Source: CAZGMC01 sp964526565
GTDB lineage: Bacteria > Pseudomonadota > Alphaproteobacteria > DSM-16000 > Inquilinaceae
Assembly (NCBI GenBank): GCA_964526565.1
Contig: CAZGMC010000029.1
Span: 1 to 39,971, forward strand
Length of the DNA stretch: 39,971 nt
Direction of reading: 5' to 3'
The notes below the pieces were generated by a model. It was not told the origin of the DNA and ran no database searches. It worked only from the letters and a program-made list of their open reading frames with translations. Each line of letters opens with the position of its first letter. Within the stretch, counting starts at the first letter, position 1. A program made the position numbers and the translations under genes. This document shows positions 7,356-14,999 of this stretch, piece after piece.

Positions 7356-9338
7356 ATGCCGTCCGTCCCCTCCACCACCAGCGAGACCGACGCGCCGCTG
7401 TGGACACCCTCGCCGGATCGGGTCGCCGCGGCGCAGATGACAGACTTCAAGCAGCGCGTCGCCACGAAATACGGCGTCGGCCTGGCGGACTACGAGTCGC
7501 TGTGGCGCTGGTCAGTGGACAATATGGAGGCGTTCTGGACCGAGCTGTGGGACTTGGCCGGCGTCATCGCCGAAACCCGCGGCGAGCGCGTGCTGGTCAA
7601 CGGCGACCGCATGCCAGGGGCGCAGTTCTTTCCCGATGCGCGGCTGAACTTCGCCGAAAACCTGCTGCGCCGCCGCGACGACGCCCCGGCCATCATCTTC
7701 CGCGGCGAGGACAAGGTGGAGCGCAGCCTGAGCTTCGCCGAGCTGTACGACCGCGTCAGTGTCCTGGCGCAGGGCCTGCGCGACCTGGGTGTCCAGCCGG
7801 GCGACCGGGTGGCCGGCTACCTGCCCAACATGCCCGAGGCGGTGGTCGCCATGCTGGCGACGGCAGCGACCGGCGCGGTGTGGTCGTCGGCCTCGCCGGA
7901 CTTCGGCGTGCAGGGCGTGCTCGACCGGTTCGGCCAGATCGAGCCCAAGGTGCTGTTCGCGACTGACGGCTATTTCTATGCCGGCAAGACGATCGACCTG
8001 ATGGACAAGCTCAAGGCCGTGCTGGCCGGCCTGCCGAGCGTGCAGAAGACGGTGATCGTGCCCTACACGGTCGCGGAGCCGGCGGTGGCGGACCTGCCCG
8101 GCGCGGTGCTCTACGACTCGTTCGTCCAGGGCCTGACGCCGGGCGAGATCGGCTTCGCCCGCATGCCGTTCAACCACCCCCTCTACATCATGTTCTCCAG
8201 CGGCACGACCGGCATCCCCAAGTGCATCGTGCACGGTGCCGGCGGCACGCTGATCCAGCACCTGAAGGAGCACCGGCTGCACTGCGACGTGAAGCCCGGC
8301 GACCGCGTGTTCTATTTCACCACGCTCGGCTGGATGATGTGGAACTGGCTGGTCTCGGCGCTGGCATCGGAGGCGACGCTGCTGCTCTACGACGGCTCGC
8401 CGTTCCATCCGTCCGGCAACGTGCTGTTCGACTTTGCCGACGCCGCCGGCATGACCCTGTTCGGCACCTCGGCCAGGTACATCGACTCGCTGAACAAGCA
8501 GGGCTACCGGCCGAAGGACACGCACCGCCTGGACACGCTGCGGACCATGACCTCGACCGGGTCGCCGCTGGCGCCGGAGAGCTTCGACTACGTCCACGCG
8601 GCCATCAAGGACGACCTGCACCTGGCCTCGATCTCCGGCGGCACCGACCTGCTGTCCTGTTTCGCGCTGGGCAACCCGACCGCCCCGGTGTGGCGCGGCG
8701 AGCTGCAGTGCCGCGGACTGGCCATGGCCACCGACGTGTTCGACGACGACGGCCGCCCGGTGCGCGAGCAGAAGGGCGAGCTGGTCTGCACCAGGCCGTT
8801 CCCGCCGATGCCGCTGTACTTCTGGAACGACCCCGACGGCGCCAGGTACCACGAGGCCTATTTCGCGCGCTTCCCCGGCGTCTGGCACCACGGCGACTTC
8901 GTCGAGCTGACCCGGCACAACGGCGTCATCATGCTCGGGCGCTCCGACGCCACGCTCAACCCCGGCGGCGTGCGCATCGGCACCGCCGAGATCTACCGCG
9001 TCGTCGAGCAGCTGCCTGAGGTGGTGGAGAGCCTGGTGGTCGGCCAGACCTGGGACAACGACGTGCGCGTGGTGCTGTTCGTCGTGCTGCGCGACGGCGT
9101 GCCCCTGACCGGGGACCTGGAGCGCACCATCAAGGCCCGCATCCGCGAGGGCGCCTCGCCGCGCCACGTCCCGTCCCGCATCGTCGCGGTGCCCGACATC
9201 CCCCGCACCAAGAGCGGCAAGATCACCGAGCTGGCCGTCCGCGACCTGCTGCACGGCCGCCCCGTCAAGAACAAGGAGGCCCTGGCCAATCCCGATGCGC
9301 TGGCGCATTTCGCGGACCGGGAAGAGTTGCGGCGCTGA
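7356..9338 (+). CDS. aacS: Acetoacetate-CoA ligase (acetoacetyl-CoA synthetase)
   Basis: An AMP-forming acyl-CoA synthetase that activates acetoacetate to acetoacetyl-CoA, used in ketone-body and polyhydroxybutyrate recycling. The P-loop-like motif YIMFSSGTTGIPKCIVHG is followed by the adenylation core, and the C-terminal lid contains the lysine motif TKSGKITELAVRDLLHGR near the end. The insertion-free length of 660 residues and the ending KNKEALANPDALAHF are characteristic of AacS rather than acetyl-CoA synthetase. The ATG at 7356 has AGGGAGAAG about 6 bases upstream; an open extension to 7206 is Arg/Ala-rich and was rejected. Combined with the pcc genes and a possible PHB-linked small RNA, it points to short-chain acyl-CoA metabolism as a regional theme. 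Confidence 0.95.
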   Translation: MPSVPSTTSETDAPLWTPSPDRVAAAQMTDFKQRVATKYGVGLADYESLWRWSVDNMEAFWTELWDLAGVIAETRGERVLVNGDRMPGAQFFPDARLNFAENLLRRRDDAPAIIFRGEDKVERSLSFAELYDRVSVLAQGLRDLGVQPGDRVAGYLPNMPEAVVAMLATAATGAVWSSASPDFGVQGVLDRFGQIEPKVLFATDGYFYAGKTIDLMDKLKAVLAGLPSVQKTVIVPYTVAEPAVADLPGAVLYDSFVQGLTPGEIGFARMPFNHPLYIMFSSGTTGIPKCIVHGAGGTLIQHLKEHRLHCDVKPGDRVFYFTTLGWMMWNWLVSALASEATLLLYDGSPFHPSGNVLFDFADAAGMTLFGTSARYIDSLNKQGYRPKDTHRLDTLRTMTSTGSPLAPESFDYVHAAIKDDLHLASISGGTDLLSCFALGNPTAPVWRGELQCRGLAMATDVFDDDGRPVREQKGELVCTRPFPPMPLYFWNDPDGARYHEAYFARFPGVWHHGDFVELTRHNGVIMLGRSDATLNPGGVRIGTAEIYRVVEQLPEVVESLVVGQTWDNDVRVVLFVVLRDGVPLTGDLERTIKARIREGASPRHVPSRIVAVPDIPRTKSGKITELAVRDLLHGRPVKNKEALANPDALAHFADREELRR

Positions 9339-9358
9339 CGGGCGGCGCCGGGTCTTGG

Positions 9359-9386
9359 GCCGGCCCGGCGCCGGCGCCGGGCCGGC
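9359..9386. terminator. 28-bp perfect palindrome between convergent genes
   Basis: A GC-only perfect inverted repeat centred on 9372/9373 (left arm GCCGGCCCGGCGCC) lies 20 bases past the aacS stop and 7 bases past the stop of the opposing oxidase gene. It would fold into a very stable hairpin in either transcript. No T-run follows, so it would act as a bidirectional transcription roadblock or 3' stabiliser rather than a textbook intrinsic terminator. Confidence 0.55.
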
Positions 9387-9393
9387 AGCAATG

Positions 9394-9747
9394 TCAGCAC
9401 GGGTCCACCAGCAGCAGCGGCACACCGATCCAGACCGTGGCCACACCGGCCGTCGCGGCCAGCGCCACCATGGCGGCCCGCAGGAACCGCGACGCTCCGG
9501 CCTGGGTCGGGTCGGGGCGGGGCTGGCGCCGCACCCACTGCACGAGGCCAAGGTGGGCCACGATGAACAGCGCCCACAGGCCGAGCAGCACCCACACGGC
9601 GATCGGCTGGCCGAGGGCCGGGCGCGCCCCGCTGCCGGCGCAACTCAGGGCATGGCCGGCATAGAGCGCAACGAAGGCCAGGCTCCACAGCACATAGCCC
9701 GAGACGAGCGTGACCAGAGCCAGGAACGGTGCCGTGCGCAGCGTCAT
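9394..9747 (-). CDS. Small three-helix membrane protein of the cytochrome oxidase operon
   Basis: A 117-residue protein with three hydrophobic segments (about residues 6-34, 49-73 and 88-114) and no motif I recognise. Its ATG overlaps the stop of the subunit I+III fusion gene by four bases (ATGA), so it is translationally coupled to the oxidase. This suggests a minor subunit or assembly factor of the complex, comparable in position to subunit IV in other oxidase operons, but no homology to subunit IV is visible. It contains one mid-protein Cys and a C-terminal Cys. Confidence 0.75.
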   Translation of the reverse strand: MTLRTAPFLALVTLVSGYVLWSLAFVALYAGHALSCAGSGARPALGQPIAVWVLLGLWALFIVAHLGLVQWVRRQPRPDPTQAGASRFLRAAMVALAATAGVATVWIGVPLLLVDPC

Positions 9748-12251
9748 CCGAAGGCTCCCCGTACAGGCGCGTGAACCAGCAGCAGCACGACGATCCCGGT
9801 CAGGGCGACGTAGCCCTGCCACAGGACCAGGGCGCGCAGCTCCACGGCACGCATGGCCGACACCCAGCCGGCGCGCGCCCGACAGAAGCCGTAGGCGGCG
9901 ATCAGGGCGCCGAGCCCGGCATGAGCCGCAGCATACAGGCACAACACCCATACCGCCGCGGCATAGGCATGCCCGCCGGGGGCCGGGGCCAGCAGCAGCA
10001 CCTGGGCGGCAAAGCCGACCATGCCGGCCACGCCGCCGGCGAGGGACGCCAGCAGCCAGACATCCCGCTGCCCGCCCAGCCCCCGCGCATTGACCTGCAT
10101 GGCCCGTACGGCCGCGGCGAGGCCGACTGCCAGGGCGCCCAGAGTCAGCAGCGGACTGACCAGACCGCGCGCCACGAGCGCCGCCGGCGGCCAGTTCGGC
10201 GCCACCGCCCACAGGTACAGGTAGCCGAACGCCAGGGCGCCGAACAGCGTGCCGTTGGCCATCAGGGTGAAGACCATGCCCCACAGCGTCGGCGGCGCCG
10301 TGACGGCCGGATGCGGCAGCGCCTGCCGGCCGGCGCCGATCGGCACCGGGTCCGGATCGCTGCGCAGCCCGCCCTGCCAGAGCCAGATCCAGACGCCGGC
10401 GACGACGCCGGCGATGCCGACGAGTGACACGGCGTAGATCTTCAACATGAAGGAGAGGAAGAAGACCGCCGCCGCCGCCGCGGTCAGCAGCGGCATCCAG
10501 GTCGGCCCCGGCAGCAGAATGACCTGGTCGGGGCGGCCGTTGACGGCGTGCACGCCAAGCGTCTCCCGCCAGCCGTGGCGCGGCTCGGCCAGGTCGCCCT
10601 CGCCCGCGGCGAGCCGGCCCGGCAGGTCCGCAGCCGCCAGCAGCGGATCGCGGCCGTGCACCCGCGGCAGGCTGGCGAAATTGTACGACGGCGGCGGGGT
10701 CGGCATGGCCCATTCCAGGGTGCCGGCCCGCCACGGGTTGCGCGGCGCGTGGGCGCCGAACAGGATGGCGCTGACGACATCCATCAGGACCAGGGCGAAG
10801 CCGATCGCCAGCGCGAAGCCGCCCATGGACGACACCAGGTTCAGCGCGTCCCAGCCCATGTCCGCGGGATAGGTGAACACCCGCCGCGGCATGCCGAGCA
10901 GGCCGGTCAGGTGCATCGGCAGGAACGTGATGTTGAATCCCAGGAAGATCAGCCAGAAGCCGGCCAGGCCCAGACCCGGCAGGTACTGCCGGCCCGACAG
11001 GTGGGGCAGCCAGTAGTACAGGCCGGCCAGCAGCGGAAAGATGAAGCCGCCGACCAGGACGTAATGCAGGTGCGCGACCACGAAGTGGGTGTCGTGGGTC
11101 TGCCAGTCGAACGGGACGATGGCGACCATCACGCCGGTCAGCCCGCCGGCGACGAACACGAACAGGAAGCCCAGGACGTAGAGCATCGGCAGACTCAGCC
11201 GCGGCCGCCCGGACAGCAGCGTCGCCAGCCAGGAAAAGATCTGGATGGCCGTGGGAATGACCACGAGCAGGCTTGCTGCCGAGAAGAACGCGATCGACAG
11301 GTGCGGAATACCGGTGGTGAACATGTGGTGCACCCACAGCCCGAAGCTGAGGAAGCCGAGCGCCACCAGCGCGCAGACGATCCACGTGTAGCCGACCAGC
11401 GGACGCCCGGAGAACACCGGCAGCACCGTGGAGACGATGCCGGCGCCGGGCAGGAAGATGATGTAGACCTCCGGATGGCCGAACAGCCAGAACAGATGCT
11501 GCCACAGCAGCGGGTCGCCGCCGCGCTCGGGATCGAAGAACGGCCAGCCGAAGGCCCGCTCGATCTCCAGCAGGATGCTGCCCAGGATCAGCGGCGGAAA
11601 GCCGAACAGCATCATCGCCGCCGTCACCCACAGGTACCAGGCCAGGATGGGCATGCGGTTCAGCGACATTCCGTCGGAGCGCACCTTGAGGACGGTGGCC
11701 ATGAACTCGACGGCGGCGCACACGGCGGACACCTCGACGAAGGTGACGCCGATCAGCCAGACGTCCGAATTGATGCCGGGCGAGTAGGGCCGGGACGACA
11801 GCGGCGTGTACATGAACCAGCCGCTGTCGGGCGCCAGCCCGACCAGCATGGCGACGACCAGGATCGTCCCGCCGAACAGATAGCACCAGTAGCCGAAGGC
11901 GCTCAGCCTGGGGAAGGCCAGGTCGCGCGCGCCGAGCAGCTTCGGCAGCATGTACAGCGCGAAGCCCTCGATCATCGGGATGGCGAACAGGAACATCATC
12001 ACGACGCCGTGCATCGTGAAGACCTGGTTGTAGGTGGCGGCGTCCAGGTAATTGGCGTGCGGGACGGCGAGCTGGGCGCGGATCAGCATCGCCAGCACGC
12101 CGCCGATCAGGAAGAAGGTGGCCGCCGTCACCATGAACCGCCGCCCGACGATGCTGTGGTTGACGGCCGTCAACGCCTGCCAGCCCGGCCCCGTGCCCCA
12201 GAGGCGATCCAGGGCGCGGTGGCGGGCCACGGCGGCGGGCGACGCGCTCAT
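9744..12251 (-). CDS. Cytochrome c oxidase subunit I fused to a degenerate subunit III
   Basis: The catalytic subunit of an aa3-type haem-copper oxidase, reducing oxygen at a haem a3-CuB centre in the inner membrane. In the 835-residue protein, residues 1 to about 560 are subunit I: H81 and H396 (haem a), H394 (haem a3), H259, H308 and H309 (CuB), and Y263 in GHPEVY, the cross-linked tyrosine. D110 of the D-channel (GARDLAFPR) and E261 are present. Q337 in PTAIQIFSW stands where A-type oxidases have the K-channel lysine, and S117 replaces the usual Asn after FPRL. From about residue 600 five to six further helices resemble subunit III, but its usual motifs are weak. The gene is coupled by ATGA overlaps to subunit II upstream and the small membrane gene downstream. 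Confidence 0.92.
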   Translation of the reverse strand: MSASPAAVARHRALDRLWGTGPGWQALTAVNHSIVGRRFMVTAATFFLIGGVLAMLIRAQLAVPHANYLDAATYNQVFTMHGVVMMFLFAIPMIEGFALYMLPKLLGARDLAFPRLSAFGYWCYLFGGTILVVAMLVGLAPDSGWFMYTPLSSRPYSPGINSDVWLIGVTFVEVSAVCAAVEFMATVLKVRSDGMSLNRMPILAWYLWVTAAMMLFGFPPLILGSILLEIERAFGWPFFDPERGGDPLLWQHLFWLFGHPEVYIIFLPGAGIVSTVLPVFSGRPLVGYTWIVCALVALGFLSFGLWVHHMFTTGIPHLSIAFFSAASLLVVIPTAIQIFSWLATLLSGRPRLSLPMLYVLGFLFVFVAGGLTGVMVAIVPFDWQTHDTHFVVAHLHYVLVGGFIFPLLAGLYYWLPHLSGRQYLPGLGLAGFWLIFLGFNITFLPMHLTGLLGMPRRVFTYPADMGWDALNLVSSMGGFALAIGFALVLMDVVSAILFGAHAPRNPWRAGTLEWAMPTPPPSYNFASLPRVHGRDPLLAAADLPGRLAAGEGDLAEPRHGWRETLGVHAVNGRPDQVILLPGPTWMPLLTAAAAAVFFLSFMLKIYAVSLVGIAGVVAGVWIWLWQGGLRSDPDPVPIGAGRQALPHPAVTAPPTLWGMVFTLMANGTLFGALAFGYLYLWAVAPNWPPAALVARGLVSPLLTLGALAVGLAAAVRAMQVNARGLGGQRDVWLLASLAGGVAGMVGFAAQVLLLAPAPGGHAYAAAVWVLCLYAAAHAGLGALIAAYGFCRARAGWVSAMRAVELRALVLWQGYVALTGIVVLLLVHAPVRGAFG

Positions 12252-12904
12252 GGCGCGTCTCCGGACTGGAGGCGCCGCAGGGCCGCTGCGTAGTCGGCGG
12301 CCGGATGCGCCTCCACGACGAAGCCCATGGCCGCGTGGCCCACGCCGCAGAACTCGGAGCAGAGCCCGCGATACTCGCCGGGCGCGTCGGCGCGCAGGCG
12401 GATGACGTTGATGTGGCCTGGAATCGCGTCGATCTTGCCGCCCAGGCGCGGCACCCAAAAGCTGTGGATCACGTCCGCCGAGGTCACATGCACCTCGAAC
12501 CATTGCCCGGCCGGGACATGCAGGCGATCAACGGTGCGGGCCGGTGCCCCGGCCACGTCGGGATAGCGGAACTCCCACTGCCACTGGCGGGCCACGACCT
12601 CGACGCGCAGGGCGTCCGGCCGCTGGGCAGCGAACAGCCATTCTCCCCTGGTCAGGGCGAAGACCAGCAGGGCCATCAGGGTAATGGCCGGGAAGGCCAG
12701 CCCGCCGCCGATCAGGAACGCCCGCGGCGGCACGCTGCGCAGCCGGCGGTGCGGCACGAAGGCATAGAGCGCCGCGCCGAACACGCCGGCCAGAATGAGG
12801 ACCGCGCCGCCGAGCATGACCCACCAGAGCTCCGCCACGGCCGCCGCGCTCGGCCCGGCCGGGTCGAGCGTCGAGGCGGCCCCGCCGCAGCCGGCGACGA
12901 TCAT
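12248..12904 (-). CDS. Cytochrome c oxidase subunit II (CuA)
   Basis: The electron-entry subunit, carrying the dinuclear CuA centre in the periplasm. From the ATG at 12904 (218 residues) there are two transmembrane segments (about 28-50 and 62-85), the aromatic QWQWEFRYP, and all CuA ligands: H147, C182, E184, C186, H190 and M193 (CSEFCGVGH then AAMGF). A lipobox-like VAGC directly followed by GG suggests an N-terminal lipid anchor, but only five residues precede that Cys. The true start may therefore be a non-ATG codon upstream. No cytochrome c domain is fused. The ATGA overlap couples it to the subunit I gene. It diverges from the DUF2231 gene across about 84 bases. Confidence 0.9.
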   Translation of the reverse strand: MIVAGCGGAASTLDPAGPSAAAVAELWWVMLGGAVLILAGVFGAALYAFVPHRRLRSVPPRAFLIGGGLAFPAITLMALLVFALTRGEWLFAAQRPDALRVEVVARQWQWEFRYPDVAGAPARTVDRLHVPAGQWFEVHVTSADVIHSFWVPRLGGKIDAIPGHINVIRLRADAPGEYRGLCSEFCGVGHAAMGFVVEAHPAADYAAALRRLQSGDAP

Positions 12905-12988
12905 GGCCCCGACCAGGGAGCAGCCGCCGGCGGCAAACGTTGTTCCGGGCAGACCTGACCCACACCCCCTGTTCGGGAGACCCTGCCC

Positions 12989-13543
12989 ATGGCCGAATCG
13001 ACGACGCCCGAGACGCCCGCGGCCGGCGTGCCAAGCCCCGCCGTGCCGAGAGCGGGCGTGCCCCTGATCGAAGCCGCAACGAAAGCGCGCCACGATACCG
13101 GATCGGCGGTCGCCATCGCCGGCCACCCGATCCACGTCATGCTGGTGACCTTCCCCATTGCGCTCACCGTCGCAACGCTGGGTGGCGACCTGCTCTACTG
13201 GTTGACGGCCGACCTCTTCTTCGCCCGGGTCAGCCTGTGGACGAGCGGCTGGGGCTTCGGCCTGGGCATCGTGGCTGCGGCGTCGGGCACGGCCGAGCTG
13301 CTCCTGGTGCGCGGCATTCGGCTTCGGGTCGCGCCCTGGGACCATGCCGTGGCGGCGATGATGCTGCTGGCGATCATCGGCGCCAACTGGGGCGTGCGGC
13401 TGGGGAATGTTGACGGGGCCGTGCTGCCCTGGGGGCTCTACCTGTCGGTCCTGGGTCTGCTGGCGGTGGCGCTGGCAGGGTGGCATGGCGGTCAGTTGGT
13501 GTTCGAGAAGGGAATCGGCGTGTCGAAGGGCAGCCTGCGCTGA
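12989..13543 (+). CDS. DUF2231-type membrane protein
   Basis: A 184-residue predicted inner-membrane protein. After a 40-residue Pro/Ala-rich cytoplasmic start comes AGHPIHVMLVTFPIAL, which matches the His-Pro-His motif of DUF2231 proteins, followed by three more hydrophobic segments to about residue 170. The family's function is unknown, although some members sit beside oxidase genes or bind metals. A GGGAGA site precedes the ATG. It is transcribed against the surrounding oxidase genes: divergent from subunit II, and its last 52 bases overlap the 3' end of the opposing CopD/HemJ-like gene. Confidence 0.8.
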   Translation: MAESTTPETPAAGVPSPAVPRAGVPLIEAATKARHDTGSAVAIAGHPIHVMLVTFPIALTVATLGGDLLYWLTADLFFARVSLWTSGWGFGLGIVAAASGTAELLLVRGIRLRVAPWDHAVAAMMLLAIIGANWGVRLGNVDGAVLPWGLYLSVLGLLAVALAGWHGGQLVFEKGIGVSKGSLR

Positions 13544-14004
13544 AGGCCGCCGGGCTCAAGCATCCAGTCCGGCAGGCGGTCGGTGGGGATCGAGGGCTCG
13601 GCCAGCACCAGCCACAGGATGCCGCCGATCGCCGCCAGCACCGCGCCCGACAGCCCGAACAGGCGCAGCCGCGGCGGCCGGCGGTCATCCGCGGACAGCG
13701 CCCGCACGACGGCAGCGAGGCGCAGGTGCACCACGACCAGGCACCAGACCAGCGCCAGCTTCAGGAACATCCAGCCCTCGAATGCCGGGGCGACAAAGAG
13801 CAGCGCCGTCCCCGACCCGATCGCAACGAACCCGGCCGGAGACATGATGCCGGTATGGGCGAAACGGCTGGCCCAAAGAAGCCGCGTCAGGTCGGTCGCG
13901 TCGGTGGCGCGGCGGTGCGCCAGCAGCAGGGCCGGCAGATAGAGCAGGCCGGCGGACCAGATCAGCAGCGCCGGAATGTGTACCGCCTTGAGCAGGGCGA
14001 TCAT
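13492..14004 (-). CDS. CopD/HemJ-like four-helix membrane protein
   Basis: A 170-residue membrane protein beginning MIALLKAVHIPALLIWSAGL, the pattern of CopD-domain and HemJ proteins, where a His in helix 1 and a following WxAGLLYLP segment are conserved. Four hydrophobic helices are visible, with His residues placed as possible haem or copper ligands (H9, H30, and one in SRFAHTG). It could be a copper-handling CopD relative or a HemJ-like protein linked to haem synthesis. Its place next to an oxidase assembly factor, with an ATGA overlap, supports a cofactor-delivery role, which is inference. The 3' end overlaps the DUF2231 gene on the other strand by 52 bases. Confidence 0.75.
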   Translation of the reverse strand: MIALLKAVHIPALLIWSAGLLYLPALLLAHRRATDATDLTRLLWASRFAHTGIMSPAGFVAIGSGTALLFVAPAFEGWMFLKLALVWCLVVVHLRLAAVVRALSADDRRPPRLRLFGLSGAVLAAIGGILWLVLAEPSIPTDRLPDWMLEPGGLQRRLPFDTPIPFSNTN

Positions 14005-14828
14005 GCCGGCTCGCCGTCGGCCAGGCGCAGCCTGGTCGCGAGCATCGCCACGGCCGCCGCAATGTAGGGAACGGCGCCGGCAGTCCACATCAGCAGCCCG
14101 GCAACCTGCTGGTCCTGCAGCGGCGTCAGGCCCCAGGCCTGGGTGGTGGTCAGGTGCGGGGCGTACAGCGGCGCCCCGGCAAAGGTCAGCACGGCCGCCA
14201 GCAGCCCCATGTGCGCCATCGTCGCCACCAGCGCCAGCAGGCCGGCGGCATGGCGGCCGGGATCGAGCGCCGCCCGCCAGAACGCCACCGCCGTCGCCAG
14301 CAGCGTCAGCTCCATCAGCCAGTAGGCCGCCGGGTGCGACAGCGACCAGAGGTACGGCCCGGGCGCATGCCACAGCCAGAACACGGCGGCATGCGCCGTC
14401 GCCAGCAGCGTGAGCGGCAGTCGCCCGCCGCCGCCGGGCAGAGCACCGCGCAAAGCGCCGGACAGAACGCCGGACAGAACGCCGGACAGAACGCCGGACA
14501 GAACGCCGGACAGAACGCCGGGCAGGGCAACCGCGATCAGCGGCGCGGCCACGGCCACCAGCAGCAGGTGATGCACGATGCGCGCCGAGAACAGCGCCGA
14601 GCTGAGGGCACAGAGCGGCGAGACGAAGGCGACCAGCAGCACTGCCACCGCGGCGGCGCCCGCCGCCCGCCCGGCCATACCGTTTCTCGCCCGGAACGAG
14701 GCCGCCAAGCCAGCCGCCAGCGCCGTCAGGACCCAGGGATCAAGGTTCCACCGGTGCCACAGGCTCGACGAGACCGGGGGCTGTCCGCAATACGCATCCA
14801 GAAAGGCCTGAACGAGCTGTTGCTCCAT
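14001..14828 (-). CDS. CtaG-type (caa3) cytochrome c oxidase assembly protein with internal repeat
   Basis: A multi-pass membrane protein of the caa3_CtaG family, which helps insert copper into bacterial oxidases. It has 275 residues and six to seven helices, with family-like His/Trp motifs (RIVHHLLL, FWLWHAPGPYLW, MAHMGLL). The start MEQQLVQAF was preferred over an open N-terminal extension with Arg/Ala-rich content. Residues about 104-123 are five exact copies of GVLS, encoded by a perfect 12-bp repeat and sitting at the end of a hydrophobic helix, which looks like a recent in-frame expansion. It is followed by the CopD/HemJ-like gene with ATGA coupling, and both belong functionally with the oxidase genes downstream. 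Confidence 0.85.
   Translation of the reverse strand: MEQQLVQAFLDAYCGQPPVSSSLWHRWNLDPWVLTALAAGLAASFRARNGMAGRAAGAAAVAVLLVAFVSPLCALSSALFSARIVHHLLLVAVAAPLIAVALPGVLSGVLSGVLSGVLSGVLSGALRGALPGGGGRLPLTLLATAHAAVFWLWHAPGPYLWSLSHPAAYWLMELTLLATAVAFWRAALDPGRHAAGLLALVATMAHMGLLAAVLTFAGAPLYAPHLTTTQAWGLTPLQDQQVAGLLMWTAGAVPYIAAAVAMLATRLRLADGEPA
14457..14516. repeat. 12-bp tandem repeat inside the CtaG-type gene (five copies)
   Basis: The unit GCCGGACAGAAC (plus strand) is repeated exactly five times, with decayed copies on both sides. On the minus strand it encodes GVLS repeats in frame. The perfect identity suggests an actively changing copy number. Confidence 0.92.
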
Positions 14829-14999
14829 TCCGCACAACCCAAGATATGAAGATGATCCCTGCTGCGGCCGCCTGCGGCGCCATGCTGCAACTGCGGGCCG
14901 CGCCCTCGCGGCGGCGCGCCAGACCGTTGCCGGTTCATAAACGGCGGGATGCAACCATGGTTCCCGTTCGTGCAGCAGGACCGAGGCGACGCTGCCAGG

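Noticed and set aside
10548..12293. A 581-codon plus-strand open frame opposite the oxidase subunit I+III gene
   Set aside because: Gln/His/Arg-rich antisense shadow; the minus-strand oxidase motifs are complete.
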